Shown here piece after piece: positions 13,281 to 23,688 of a stretch of 64,000 nucleotides of DNA. The position numbers and the translations under genes are program-made. The stretch is from Stereocaulon alpinum. Its lineage: Eukaryota; Ascomycota; Lecanoromycetes; Lecanorales; Stereocaulaceae. Below the pieces are notes generated by a model. The model was not told where the DNA came from. It saw only the letters and a list, made by a program, of their open reading frames with translations, and searched no databases. Positions within the stretch are counted from its first letter, which is position 1; each line of letters opens with the position of its first letter. The DNA lies in the NCBI GenBank assembly GCA_018257865.1, contig JAEUBA010000005.1, positions 186,001-250,000 of the forward strand. The letters are read 5' to 3'.

Positions 13281-13980
13281 CTGATTAGTTAAATAAATAG
13301 CTGAATTAGTAAAAGGAGAACTACTACTAAGGCCTATAATTTATTAAGCTTACTCTAGAGAAGCTAAAACTACTAGTCTTTATTAATATCGCCTTCGCTA
13401 ATAACGCTAACCTTAGCTCTTAGATTAGGTACGTTATTATCCTTACTAACGAGTAATAGCTTAATAAATCGATTATTAATATTAGCGGTAATATTATCTA
13501 CTAGAGTAGTACTAAATATAAGAGAGTTATAAGATTAGTGCTAGCTTTAGAGCTATATATAATAGTAGTAGGGTTTAATATTACTATTATCTTATAATCT
13601 ACTATTAAGGGTATTACTTAGGCGAAGATACTACTAATTTTATATACTAACTCCTACTCCCTATACGACTATATTATACGCCTTAGTACTACCGCTAAGA
13701 AACGCCTAATAATTAATATAATAGGACTACGGCAGTCCTATAAGAGAAGGGAAATTAATAAGGTATAGTAGATTAATAGTAATTATAACTTAGTAGATAC
13801 TATAACTAAGGAGCGCTACTACTAGGCGTTAAAGTAATTAGTAGATAGTAACGCTATTAAGTTAAAGATAAACACTTAGGTAGAAAGAGAAGCTATTATC
13901 TAACTAATTAGATTATAATATTACTTAGCCTTATAGGCCTATTTCTATACTAGCTAATTACTAGATTTAGCGTCGATTAG
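13281..13980 (+). pseudogene. Copia RNase H domain remnant
   Basis: Plus-strand frame containing LYTNSYSLYDYIIRLSTT, then a KRLIINIIGLRQSYKRREI segment, matching fungal Copia polyproteins in which these read TDSYSLYDC and DIMALRQSYERREI. Several TAG/TAA codons stand at Trp or Gln positions and Asp has become Asn, all explained by C-to-T or G-to-A. Truncated at the left by the Gypsy insertion. Confidence 0.85.
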
Positions 13981-14013
13981 TACTATTTTTTCAACTTTCT
14001 AAAACTTTACTAG

Positions 14014-14219
14014 TATCGGAATAATATTACTCCGCTCCGTAATAAGCGGCTTAGCGCCCGCTCCTAGATAAAACACTATAGCTTAGCTAGCTAGATTTAA
14101 TGAATCCCCAGTTTACTAAGCCCAATAGACACCCTGCTAATCAGGTTGTCTGGGGCAGGTAATAGGGGATCAAGCTACTAATCGGTACTACCTAGGCTAG
14201 TAGCTAGGTTCTACCGACA
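14014..14219 (+). repeat. 3' LTR of the Copia fragment
   Basis: 206 bp, TATCGG...CCGACA. It matches 16,565-16,770 along its length and has the same size. Many differences from that copy are C-to-T or G-to-A in this one, so it was only partly RIPed. It marks the right edge of the AT-rich block. Confidence 0.88.
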
Positions 14220-14358
14220 GTTAGTATCTTAGAAATTTCAACAGCGGATCCGCAAAGAGCGGCCCTGTCTCGCTCACAATGGACCTAATTCGGGAGAATC
14301 TCGGCACAGTTTGTTCGACGCAATTGGCGAATATAATCATTTGGATACTGTGATAGAT

Positions 14359-16347
14359 TCACTTCATGCTGGTGCGGATAATGAAATTTCGGCTTGCCCA
14401 GCGACGGTTCCATGCATCATCTTTTGCGTCTCGGCGAGACCATTCTAGCAGCGAAAGACACCTCGAAAATTGGTCGCTACTGCCGCGAATGCCTTCGCCC
14501 AAATTTTCTGGAGAATGAGGTATTTCAGGTAATACCTCGGATGGAAGGCAGATAGGCTTGCTGGTGATAAAGAATTTGATTGTTTCCGTGCAGTCACTGC
14601 GACCGCGCCCTCTGAGATATTCCGGAACTTCCATTTCCAAAGAACTCTCGAATTTCCCCCTAGGCTGGACCACTACAAACCCACCATCCGAGTCTGACAC
14701 CAGATTCTTGATTTGACATGACGGTCGGAGGTCAAATATTGTCAAATAAAGGGCTTCGTCGCTTACGTTCTCTACTAGAAATTGCCATTCACCTCCATGA
14801 GAAACGTTATAAAAGCCCGTCACTTCGGTTTCGCAATTGGGCAGAATTGTGAAAGACTGCTCGAAATTTTTGCTGGAAAGACGGTTCTCTATGCTTTCGA
14901 AGCGTTTGAATTTTGCTAAGTGTTCCAACATGTCCAAAGTGCCTTCTATGGCCCATGATTGACGGGCAGGTAATGAGGGTAAGCCGGTAATCGTTTCATG
15001 TGACGCATCAAGGATTTCGTACTCTCCAGAAGCGTTGCAAGTGACGTGGAACATGCATGGTTTCTCGTCGTCTGCCCTGTGAAGATGGACTGAAGACCGT
15101 TGCTCTGCAGCTGCAGTCCAATGAGCTTCGTTTTTAACATCACTCGTGATTCTTACGGGGACACTCCAACTTGAAAATTGCGTAAGTAGTCTTGCTTTCC
15201 ACCCTGTCTCAACCTGGTAAGCTGGAGATACAGCTCCTGCTTCGATCAAGTCCGAAGTCAGACAACCTACGCTTTTCACCCGATATTTCAAGCCAGGCGT
15301 TTTGATACATTCGGATTGACTCTCCCATGTATCGAATGTATAGAGCGCATACTCGTCACCTAGAGTGACATTATGTACTCGGCCTGCATCCAAGCAGATA
15401 CGTCCGTCGCCTAGTACAAAGACTGGAATAAATGCAGAGTCCGATTCGAAGCGTAGATTTCCAAAGAAAGACAGATTTCTATTTCCTCTACGCATCGGAG
15501 TTTGGCGTGGCCAGTAGGTGTGGAACTTTACGAGCAGGTGCTGATAGAGAGACGAATGTGTTACCTCCACGCCGCTTCGCCTTAGGGAGATAATTGCTTC
15601 TAGCAGGAAATATGAAAGTGCTCCACTTCTCGTCTGTTCCTGGTTCTCTTCCGTCTCAATTTCGAATTCCTCTGCAACCTCGCCCGGGCCACAAGCTGTG
15701 AGAATTGTATAGTGAGGACTGACTAACCATCGAGGCGTTGCATTAGCATTACGCCAATGCAAAGATTCATCAACAAGAACTGTATCAGACTGATCGAAAG
15801 GATATGCGTCATCAATAGCTGGGTCGTAATTTGCGTAGCGAGTGGTATCACGGGGATTGTCGTGCCGTAGATCGCTCCCTGAAAAGCAACAATCGAGAAC
15901 AAGCGTAACTAGTAGTCCATTTTCTGTCATCCTCTCAAGAATAGATGCCAACAACTGGCCATGAAGCAGACGGCTCCCGTGTGTGATATCGAATAAAACT
16001 AAAGCAAGAGCGCCAGTATGTGGGACTCGGGTCCCATGTCCTGAAAAATGAACATACACCAAATCTCCCGGCCTGGAAGACCCCAATATCCTTGCAAGGT
16101 TCCCAACTACATTTTCATACGTTGGTAGTTGATTAAGGTCTCCCGGTTGGCCTTGGTGGCTGACTCGAGGAGACTCTGTTATGGTGAGTTTGATGATATC
16201 AATATCGATCGGCTCTGATTTAGCTTTCAGATAATGCTCAATCATTTCAACGTCGCGGACGCATCCCTTCAGAACTTTGTCTTTTGGATAAAAGTTGATC
16301 CCTATCAAAACAGCCCACTTATTGGTCTTTGCGCCGGATCTGTCCAT
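14359..16347 (-). CDS. Caspase-like (peptidase C14) protein, 662 aa
   Basis: Intronless ORF, ATG at 16,347, TGA at 14,359. The N-terminal 160 residues or so are a caspase/metacaspase p20 fold: a WAVLIGINFY strand, YVHFSGHGT with catalytic His104, and LVLDCCFSGS with catalytic Cys154. Both catalytic residues are present, so activity is plausible. Metacaspases cleave after Arg/Lys and fungal ones act in stress and cell death; specificity here is not visible. The remaining 400 residues or so are beta-rich and recall the accessory (DUF4384-like) tails of bacterial and fungal caspase-like proteins, an inference from pattern only. There is no obvious signal peptide or membrane segment. It lies 140 bp from the RIP-degraded block, bracketed by two LTRs of one family, yet shows ordinary base composition and no nonsense changes. 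Confidence 0.85.
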   Translation of the reverse strand: MDRSGAKTNKWAVLIGINFYPKDKVLKGCVRDVEMIEHYLKAKSEPIDIDIIKLTITESPRVSHQGQPGDLNQLPTYENVVGNLARILGSSRPGDLVYVHFSGHGTRVPHTGALALVLFDITHGSRLLHGQLLASILERMTENGLLVTLVLDCCFSGSDLRHDNPRDTTRYANYDPAIDDAYPFDQSDTVLVDESLHWRNANATPRWLVSPHYTILTACGPGEVAEEFEIETEENQEQTRSGALSYFLLEAIISLRRSGVEVTHSSLYQHLLVKFHTYWPRQTPMRRGNRNLSFFGNLRFESDSAFIPVFVLGDGRICLDAGRVHNVTLGDEYALYTFDTWESQSECIKTPGLKYRVKSVGCLTSDLIEAGAVSPAYQVETGWKARLLTQFSSWSVPVRITSDVKNEAHWTAAAEQRSSVHLHRADDEKPCMFHVTCNASGEYEILDASHETITGLPSLPARQSWAIEGTLDMLEHLAKFKRFESIENRLSSKNFEQSFTILPNCETEVTGFYNVSHGGEWQFLVENVSDEALYLTIFDLRPSCQIKNLVSDSDGGFVVVQPRGKFESSLEMEVPEYLRGRGRSDCTETIKFFITSKPICLPSEVLPEIPHSPENLGEGIRGSSDQFSRCLSLLEWSRRDAKDDAWNRRWASRNFIIRTSMK

Positions 16348-16559
16348 TATGATTGTGGGCCAAAGGCGAAAAGCTGAGTGCTGGCGTAAATGAAAGTGCT
16401 ACCTTGAGCTTCTAGAAAAGTTGCGAGGCTCAAAACTTTTGTCTTAGAACGCTATTTGCTGAGAATGGAAGCAAACAGAGATGCGTAGCCCCACAACTCT
16501 AGTAGGCTGTCGCCAAAGAGGATGTAAGCAAAAACCCAGGAGCATCACTATCGTGCTTG

Positions 16560-16775
16560 ATGTCTGTCGGAATAACTTTGCTCCGCGCTCCGCAATAGCG
16601 GCTTGGCACCCGCTCCAAGGTAAAACACCATAGCTCAGCTAGCTAGATTCGAATCAATCCCCAGTTTACCAAGCCCAATAGACACCCTGCGTATCAGGTT
16701 GTCCGGGGCAGGTAATAGGGGATCAAGCCACCTACTAATCGGTAGAACTCAGCAAGAGGGTCTACCGACAATGTC
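16560..16775 (+). mobile_element. Solo Copia LTR with ATGTC target duplication
   Basis: The LTR proper is 16,565-16,770 (206 bp, TGTCGG...CCGACA), flanked by ATGTC at 16,560-16,564 and 16,771-16,775. Its own target duplication shows it is an independent insertion reduced to one LTR by recombination, not the other end of the Copia fragment at 14,219. It is less mutated than the left copy. Confidence 0.92.
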
Positions 16776-17629
16776 TTCTATCAAATGTTCCTTCCCGCTG
16801 AGCGAGTCTTTCCAAAATCGTCGGGCGCGCTAAATCGGATCGTTAGCTGGATACGCCAAGCTCTGCCGGCGATACTTCCGAGATTCTTGGGTTATAAGAG
16901 TAAAAAGTGGAAGAGCCAGGATGTGGGGGAGCCCGCTCTCCTTTATGCCCCACTTCAGCGGCCATCTCTGAGGCTCCTAGTGTGGGATGTGCGAGAGCAC
17001 CTTCCTTTCTGGATGCTTGAATGATGGGGTCTCTGTGGGTGGAAAGCTCGTCACCCGGTTTAGGGTGTGGGATCACCAGGGTGGGGTGCCGCATTACCCC
17101 TGCTCACCCAGCTCCCTCGCTAAAGTGGCAATGCCCGGGCGAGCTTCGAGTGAGATAGGGGCAGATGTTTGTCGCCTTTGGCCGCCAAGGCGAGGCAAGA
17201 CGATAGAGGTATTCGACTTCCAGGACGTGTGTGGTGATTAGTATAGCAAACGACAATCTACGCTTTTCTTCCGGAGCATATGCAGGAGTGCACAAGGGCC
17301 CGTTGACCATTGGGAGTGAGGGTAAGCTTGTCTCTAATTGCGAGCTACTGAATGAATGCTGATCGTACCGGAATGAAGAGCTTTGATTACTCGGATTACG
17401 AGGTATAGAGTGGTATTAGAAAACATATAGTCTATACTATTGCGTGACCAAGCCTCAATCACGCTTTGCCGATCCGCAGATTTGCAACGTCCTACTTCAA
17501 GCCTTGGTGAGTAATTGAGTTCGCTTCTTGAGGGCCTTCTATCCGAACTCATTTGTTGATTATGAGTCTTTGTTATCACAGCCGACACCCCACTTCCAGT
17601 CTCTCACCATAACGACAACAGCGGCCATC
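16776..17629. other. Intergenic, no gene recognised
   Basis: Only short overlapping frames on both strands, none with a recognisable domain. Composition is ordinary, not RIP-like. The last part serves as the upstream region of the BTB gene. Confidence 0.5.
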
Positions 17630-18380
17630 ATGTCACTCAAAGCCGAAGCATCAACAGGTGACGCGAACAAGCAGTCCAGACTCACTCGGTATGTCAATCA
17701 TGAGACACACTGTCAACTCTCTACGTTGAGCTCTTAACTAACACGTCCATAGCGACTCGTTCGACGAGATCGTCCAGGTGAAAGTGGGACCAAAGGCAAC
17801 AGTCTTCCAAATACATAAGGGTCTTCTCTGCAAGGCGGCGCCGTACTTCAGAGTAGCCTTTGAAGGTCGATTCAAAGAGGCTGAGGAGCAAGCTCTCGAA
17901 TTGCTTGAGGAAGATGTGACGATGTTCAAGCATTTTCAATTCTGGCTATACACGAATAACATCATACACGAAAGTGAGACGGTGAAAGATATATCCTGGC
18001 AATCAGTCATATCACTCTATGTCTTCGCCGAAGTACGCGATATGGCAGACTTGCAAAATGCGGCCATGGATACCATGATCGACAAAGAGGCTCTGGAGAA
18101 TAGGATTCCGACTCGGCAGTTCGACCAGATCTATGAGCAGACACACGAGAATTCGCCGCTGAGGAGAATAGCGATAGACTGGCTTACACATCTGTCTACC
18201 CTGGTTCCTGCGGAATGGCTAGCGGAATTGAATAGAGACACTTTCCCGAAGGAGGCCTTGGTCGATTTAGTGTTCGCCCAGTACGCTTTGAGGGTTGGTA
18301 CAAAGGCGTTGATTAAGGACTTCAAGGCTGTGCGCTCTGACTACCATAATAAGCCTCCAGGCACTGCTGTAAAGGCGTAG
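17630..18380 (+). CDS. BTB/POZ domain protein, about 228 aa
   Basis: Two exons: 17,630-17,688 and 17,753-18,380, with a 64-bp intron (GTATGT donor, CTAAC branch-like motif, CATAG acceptor). The phase-2 junction restores Arg and gives TRDSFDEIVQVKVG leading straight into the BTB fold. The BTB region (about residues 25-105) has the usual VxVGxxxxxFxIHKxLL start and a later FxxWLY segment. Proteins of this small fungal BTB type usually act as protein-protein adaptors, some for Cul3 ubiquitin ligases; no second domain (Kelch, MATH) is seen. The start is the first ATG giving an uninterrupted spliced frame. Confidence 0.82.
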
Positions 18381-18596
18381 ATCAACAGCCAGAACTTACA
18401 ATGGTATGAAACAGAAAGCTGAGTATGATCAACACCATGCTAGAACCTGACTCATCGATCCGGCTTGAGACCAGAATTCCACATTCATAGATCGCTCCAA
18501 CGCAAAAGTGGTGAGCAGATGGGCAGGGACGTCGTTTTCCGTGGTGTTTCGAGGGAACGAGGTGCTGCGGATCAGACTTGTTGTAGCAGCAGACTG

Positions 18597-21120
18597 CTAG
18601 TGTCCAACCAATCGATCCCTCTCCCCTTCTTCCTCGCTCTCACTTTCCTCCTCTTCAGTCTCTTCATCTTCCCTTCCTTCCTCACTCTCCGTCTCGGTCT
18701 CTCCCTCACTACTCTCTTCCTCGCTTCCTTCCTCCTCTTCAGCTAACCAATCGTCAAGCGTCTTCTCCTTCCCACCAGCTCTCTTCCCCAAGCCTTTCGA
18801 CTCAACAGCCTTGTCCAGCTCCCTACTCGCTGGCACAACCTTCTTCTCTCCATACACGTCTTTCGCACCCACCTCATCCCTCAACTTCGCACCCGGCTCC
18901 TCGCCCTCCTTCACCCACTCTGGCAGGTCTTCATACCCCATCACACCTCCTACCCCAGCAGCCTCAACGCCGATTACTAGACTTGAAGAGCCGATTAAGA
19001 GTCCCTTTCGGTTCTCAGAAGGAGATGGTGTGTGCGGAACCGGTTTCGGCGCTAGGAGAAGTAGAGACGCTAGTTGGGTTGAGGAAGGATTGGCAAGGAG
19101 AGCCCGGTAAAGGCGGGTACGGTCTCGAAGATCGTAGGACACGTCATAGCGAGTCAGGTGGAGGATGTAATTCCAGAGGAGGGGAATGGGATGGGCTGGC
19201 TCTGAGGGTGGCTGTTTGTCTTCAATGTTGTTATTCGTTGGCGCTGGATGGGAATCTTGCCAACCATTCTCGTTTGCAAGATCGATTAATGTTGAGGCTT
19301 CTTGGGCTAGCGTTCCGTTGGTGACTTCTGTTGTGGCGTCAACAGGGGGAGGAGCGGTGCGGTTGAGGTAGTGCAGATACACCTTTGCAGCTAGAAGAAC
19401 GATTTGAAGTTTGGCCGCTTCGGACTCGTCTGCGAATCCTTTTGCGAGGATTCGTAGCACATCAGGTGCTAAATTGTCTTCCTCAGGCAGGCTTGAGAAC
19501 TCGCCAACGAGCCAGATGATACTTGCTCTCGCCTGTGGGTTAGTGGTTGTGTCGAGATTCTTAGCGAGTCGAATGACTGTCTTGACATGCGCTTGGGGAT
19601 TCTGTTGGATGAGATGGCGGATCACGGTCAAAGATTCGGCTATAAGGTTGCCATCCTGGCTTGAAAGTTGGTTGAGGAGAAGCCGCAGACAGCGCGCTGA
19701 TAACGCGCTGGAATTTTGTGCACAACGCCCAATGGCTCGGACACTTTCTTGGACCAAGGCAGTGTCTGCAGAGCGGGTGAAATGTTCGAATTCGCTGAGA
19801 ATGAGTTCTTGTATTTGTGTTTCGCAGTGAGGGAATATCAGTGTAAGAACTTCGAACTTCAGACGCGAGACTTCTGGAGCGTCTGTTGAGCGGGCGAGGA
19901 AGTGAGTGGCGTATCTGACAAAGGAGTCTGGGCGGACTAGGCAGACTGCAACGATGTTGAACATTGCTACATGTTGAATGTCTTGTGGACTCCGCAGCAA
20001 GGCTACTAGAGGTCCGATGGCAGTGTCAATGTACTCTGGAGTACCGAGATGTAGGAAACAACGAGCGGTTGATACGATGACGGCCGAGTTGCGACTTGAA
20101 AGTAAAGGCTTGCAGGCTTTCAAGAACAATTCCAAGTCCGGATCCAGCACCTGGACTTCTTCGCCAGAGTTGTCCTGCCCGTCGTCACTTCCTTCGTCGT
20201 CGTAGAAGCCTTTGCTCTTATTCTTCTTTAGTCGTTTCATTCGGACGGGAAAGCATCGACGAGCATATGTAGTGAGGAGTCTTAACGACGCGATTTGGCC
20301 CCACTCGTCCATGTCAACTAGCTTTTTGACCAAGGTTCTGTAGTGTTTATGAACAAGATCTATCCTGTCAGGAGAGACTTCCAAAAACGCAATGACAGCT
20401 GGTCCGACAACAAAGTACTGCTTGTCACCCAGGAGAGTTGACAAGTATTCCAAAAGTTGAGGTAGCGTATTAGGGTCTAGCCTGTGGCACTTTGGTATTG
20501 CCAGAGCAGCTGCTTTCCGGACGTAAGGGCTCATATCGGCACAGCCTCTTTTAATAGCCAAGGAGACAATTTGGCTGATGACTGGTACTCTAATACCTGA
20601 CATCACTCGCAGTGCCATTGCTCGGACCTGGGGACTCTGGTCCGTGAGCGACTTCTGTATTGTATTGATAGAGAGTAACGCCAGATCTGGTTCTGACTCG
20701 GCATAATGCAACAGGTAAATGTAGACGAGCTTCTTGATCTCAATGTTGGGACTCGCAACGTTCTTGACTACTGATGAAAAAAACGGAAGGCAAGGTTTAG
20801 AACGGTACATCATCTATTGACTTGGTCATCAGTGGAGAGAATACGGTAGATTCTTAGCGGACTTCGTACGCTGATGACCTTCCGCAGACCTTCCAGAATA
20901 TCTCTATCACTACGACTGTCTAGGAGCTTTTTGACAAGAAGAAAGGGTAGGTCTTTGTTAGAAGGACGAGAGTTGATGCTCCTAGCGGATCCGGCAGCTG
21001 ATGCTGCCTCTAGAGTCAGATCTCGTGCTGTTGATTACATCAGCATTGGCATCCGCTCTCGAGTCTAGGAGTGAGTGTACCTGTGTCCAGCATGGAAGAT
21101 ATTCGCGAGATGGACTCCAT
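18597..21120 (-). CDS. APL6: AP-3 adaptor complex beta subunit (beta-3 adaptin), 804 aa
   Basis: Three exons on the minus strand: 21,081-21,120, 20,870-21,027 and 18,597-20,813; introns of 53 and 56 bp; phases agree. The N-terminus reads MESISRISSMLD..., as in fungal beta-3 adaptins, then LLDSRSDRDILEGLRKVIS and the adaptin HEAT-repeat trunk (about residues 50-570, with SSVVKNVASPNIEIKKLVY). The C-terminus is a long Glu/Ser/Asp-rich acidic tail (about 730-804), like the hinge of beta-3. AP-3 sorts cargo from Golgi/endosome to the vacuole. No clear ear domain follows. Divergent from the gene at 21,452, with 331 bp between starts. The 3' end carries a strong strand-composition switch near 19,000. 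Confidence 0.92.
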
Positions 21121-21451
21121 CTTTGTTGCAACTATTATCTTAGCAGCGATATTCCTAGATTGGCAACAAATCGTTATTACTCTACCAGTGGAATCAGCCG
21201 ATGATTAGCCGAATTCTTGGCGTTACATTGACTCTAGGTACTTCACGTGAATGGTCCTTTCTAGTATTTACGCTCCTCTGATGTGTTGGCTCTCACACTC
21301 CCGAGGGAAGACATTCTATCCTGAAATTCTCTGTTATGGATCAAAAAGTCGAAGCACAGCCGAAAGCCGGATTAGATTTCGGTCGTATGGATGATAGAGT
21401 GGAAGACGCGCTCTGCTTAGACTTCCACTATATTGAGCCACAAGGCTTGGA

Positions 21452-22198
21452 ATGTTTGGATCAATGAGGACTCCTATGGCTCTACCTCCAATATCGTGTG
21501 CGGATTTGATGAGCTTCATCTTACAACAGCACGAAGCGCCAACCACGTTGATAAGCTGCTCCCCTCGAGAGGCTTTCCTTGCAGAGCTTCAAGCCAGCGT
21601 TCAGCCAGCGGCTTCGGAAAGTGCTTCTATAAGTGTCTCAGCGAGCCAAGATGATGTTTTGTCCGCATCATTGCATCCTCTCCTAGTTCCAACAATTCAT
21701 CTCATTGCAAGGTCTCGATCGATCAATATGGTCTTTGTTCCAACATTACCACATCTTCGCGCTTACCTTGCGACATACGTGGTGACTCTCAGTTCTACTA
21801 TACACACTTCCACTGCCTTTAAAGTAGGATCTCAACTTCCCATCCTGGCTATCTGGGGCCTCGCTCGTCTCCACCGTTCTACGGCTGAACACTCCGCACA
21901 AGGGCTGTCACGCACCGTAGCTGCAGCTGTAGAAGCAGCAAGCCTAGCAAACCAACAACTGGTACTCGCGGAGCCTAGCAGAGTCGGTGAGATAGATCAC
22001 TACGGCGATGCCGAAGCCTCAGATGGAACTCCAGCAGTGTCAGAGGACGCATGGAAGGAGCATGTGCCACTTCTTAGTGGTAGTGTCAGGTTTGGCGGCG
22101 AGGACAGGCATTGGGCTGGAAAGACCGTCGAAGTCGGTCATGTCATAGCCAAGTGGTGCAGATTTGTGAAGCTTGATGATGAAGCCATGGGCGCGTGA
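21452..22198 (+). CDS. Conserved-looking hypothetical protein, 248 aa
   Basis: Single-exon frame from ATG 21,452 to TGA 22,198, following the divergent AP-3 beta promoter. I do not recognise the family. The N-terminal half alternates hydrophobic strands and helices (LMSFILQQHEAPTTLISCS, LLVPTIHLIARSRSINMVFV), reminiscent of a RecA-like fold without a Walker A loop, as in Shu/Elp6-type proteins; this is a weak inference. The C-terminus contains a VRFGGEDRHWAGKTVEVGHV block that looks like a short beta domain. No signal peptide or membrane helix. Confidence 0.6.
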   Translation: MFGSMRTPMALPPISCADLMSFILQQHEAPTTLISCSPREAFLAELQASVQPAASESASISVSASQDDVLSASLHPLLVPTIHLIARSRSINMVFVPTLPHLRAYLATYVVTLSSTIHTSTAFKVGSQLPILAIWGLARLHRSTAEHSAQGLSRTVAAAVEAASLANQQLVLAEPSRVGEIDHYGDAEASDGTPAVSEDAWKEHVPLLSGSVRFGGEDRHWAGKTVEVGHVIAKWCRFVKLDDEAMGA

Positions 22199-23688
22199 GA
22201 TGTCGAATCGATAACACGACATATGCAAGTCTCTGGTAGACGGTAGAGATATTATAGTATCTCAGTAAGGCGGCTTTCTAATGGCGTGCCAATAAGATCC
22301 TGACCACTCCGAGTCCTGACCTTTCATGGTATGAGGAGCATAAAGTTGCAACTAAGTTTAAGAAACAAAGAATGATCACTAAAGACCTAACTGACATCTA
22401 TCAAGGCATAGAACTATCAGTCATGAATTGCCACTGATGCCTACCAACCCGAGATGGGCCAAAAATGCCATCACTTCGGAAGACATGAGCTCTGCGGAAG
22501 TTGTCAACAAGTCGTGCGTCAGTGGCATTGCCCTTCCCTGCTCTGCTTCGATCAAGAGCTGCCCATATCTCCGGAGGTGGGTTACAAGATCCAAATGCAG
22601 GGTCGGGATGATTGCGCTTACCCTTGTGAAGATAGCGGCCAGGACTGTGACGGTTCCTGATGGGGCAATTTGGAGACATGCATAGGCCGGCAGAGTTCTC
22701 CCATTGCGTGACTGCGTCGAAGAATCCCTGTGTCATCGCTGCTGCACCTTACTTGAAGTTTTGGGGTTGTGGTCGGTCCACAATGGTTTGTAGGTCGGAA
22801 TCTCAGAAGCCGTGGCTCTGGTAATAATGCTATGTTCAAATGGAAAAGTTGGGGTTAATTCTGGAGAGAACTGCAGAAGGGAACTATCTCAAATGACTGT
22901 GCTGCTCAATATCCACGGAAGAACCTCTTTGAGACGAACAACGAAAACGAGACAAACAATGCTGTTCACAGACGTGCATTGACCCCCTTGGAAACTATCA
23001 AAACGATCAAAAAGACCTTTTGTCCCCAGCCTCGCAACAACAACTGCGCTTTCAGTGATACTCGTCCCGATTATTCCCTGACGAGCTCAACCTACATCAC
23101 CCATTTCTACACCACGCATTCTTCGTAACAGTAAATCCTACAAACACAAAACACGTCACACTCCCTCGCCAGCCTCCAGGTCCATGCCCACCGTATTCCA
23201 TTGGATCTGAAAGAAGAGTTTCGATTCCTGTAGAAGAGATGGCGAGAAGCAGCTATTGCAGATCGATGAAGGATATACCTTACTGCCTTTTCTTAGTCCT
23301 TCTTTTGTTCATTACCTATCAGCAATCGCATTAGGGCGTTTAGAAGGGTTGGTCACGTTTTTAAAGCAGAGGGCAATACACACTATGTGAGGTTGATCAG
23401 CTGAATGGAGTTACTGGCGATTCCGATAGTAAGGAGGGCTTCTGCACCGGACATAGGGAAGCAGGCATGTAGATCGGTTGATTGACGGGTATCGTGATTC
23501 TAATTGGGAAAGCGCCTTTCAGCTCTACGGTGACATATGAGGAGTGATCACATATATGGATTGCTGTTGTCTACTTATGCAGTTTAAAGGTTCATGGTAT
23601 TGTGTTTGATCTCGTCTCTACCTATCAGTAGCTCCATACTCCTCGCTATATAAACAGACAAGACATAGCCACGCCATCTTTTCATGCA
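22199..23688. other. Intergenic, 1.5 kb, no gene recognised
   Basis: Short frames only. Holds 3' flanks of two convergent genes. From about 22,985 to 23,200 the plus strand is C-rich and from about 23,210 to 23,470 it becomes G-rich. No RNA gene seen. Confidence 0.5.

Larger units (their letters stand above)
13281..14219 (+). mobile_element. Ty1/Copia retrotransposon fragment (3' end with LTR)
   Basis: Directly right of the outer Gypsy LTR, the plus strand reads as the RNase H end of a Copia polyprotein, followed by a 206-bp LTR (14,014-14,219). RNase H immediately before the 3' LTR is Copia order. The 5' part must lie left of the window, beyond the Gypsy insertion, making this the oldest layer of the nest. 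Confidence 0.87.

Noticed and set aside
16645..16670. tRNA B-box-like GATTCGAATC
   Set aside because: Lies inside the solo LTR with no A box or acceptor stem; no tRNA was found elsewhere either.
14014..16770. A composite LTR element carrying the caspase-like gene as cargo
   Set aside because: The right LTR has its own ATGTC duplication on both sides and the left LTR follows a Copia RNase H frame, so they are separate insertions.
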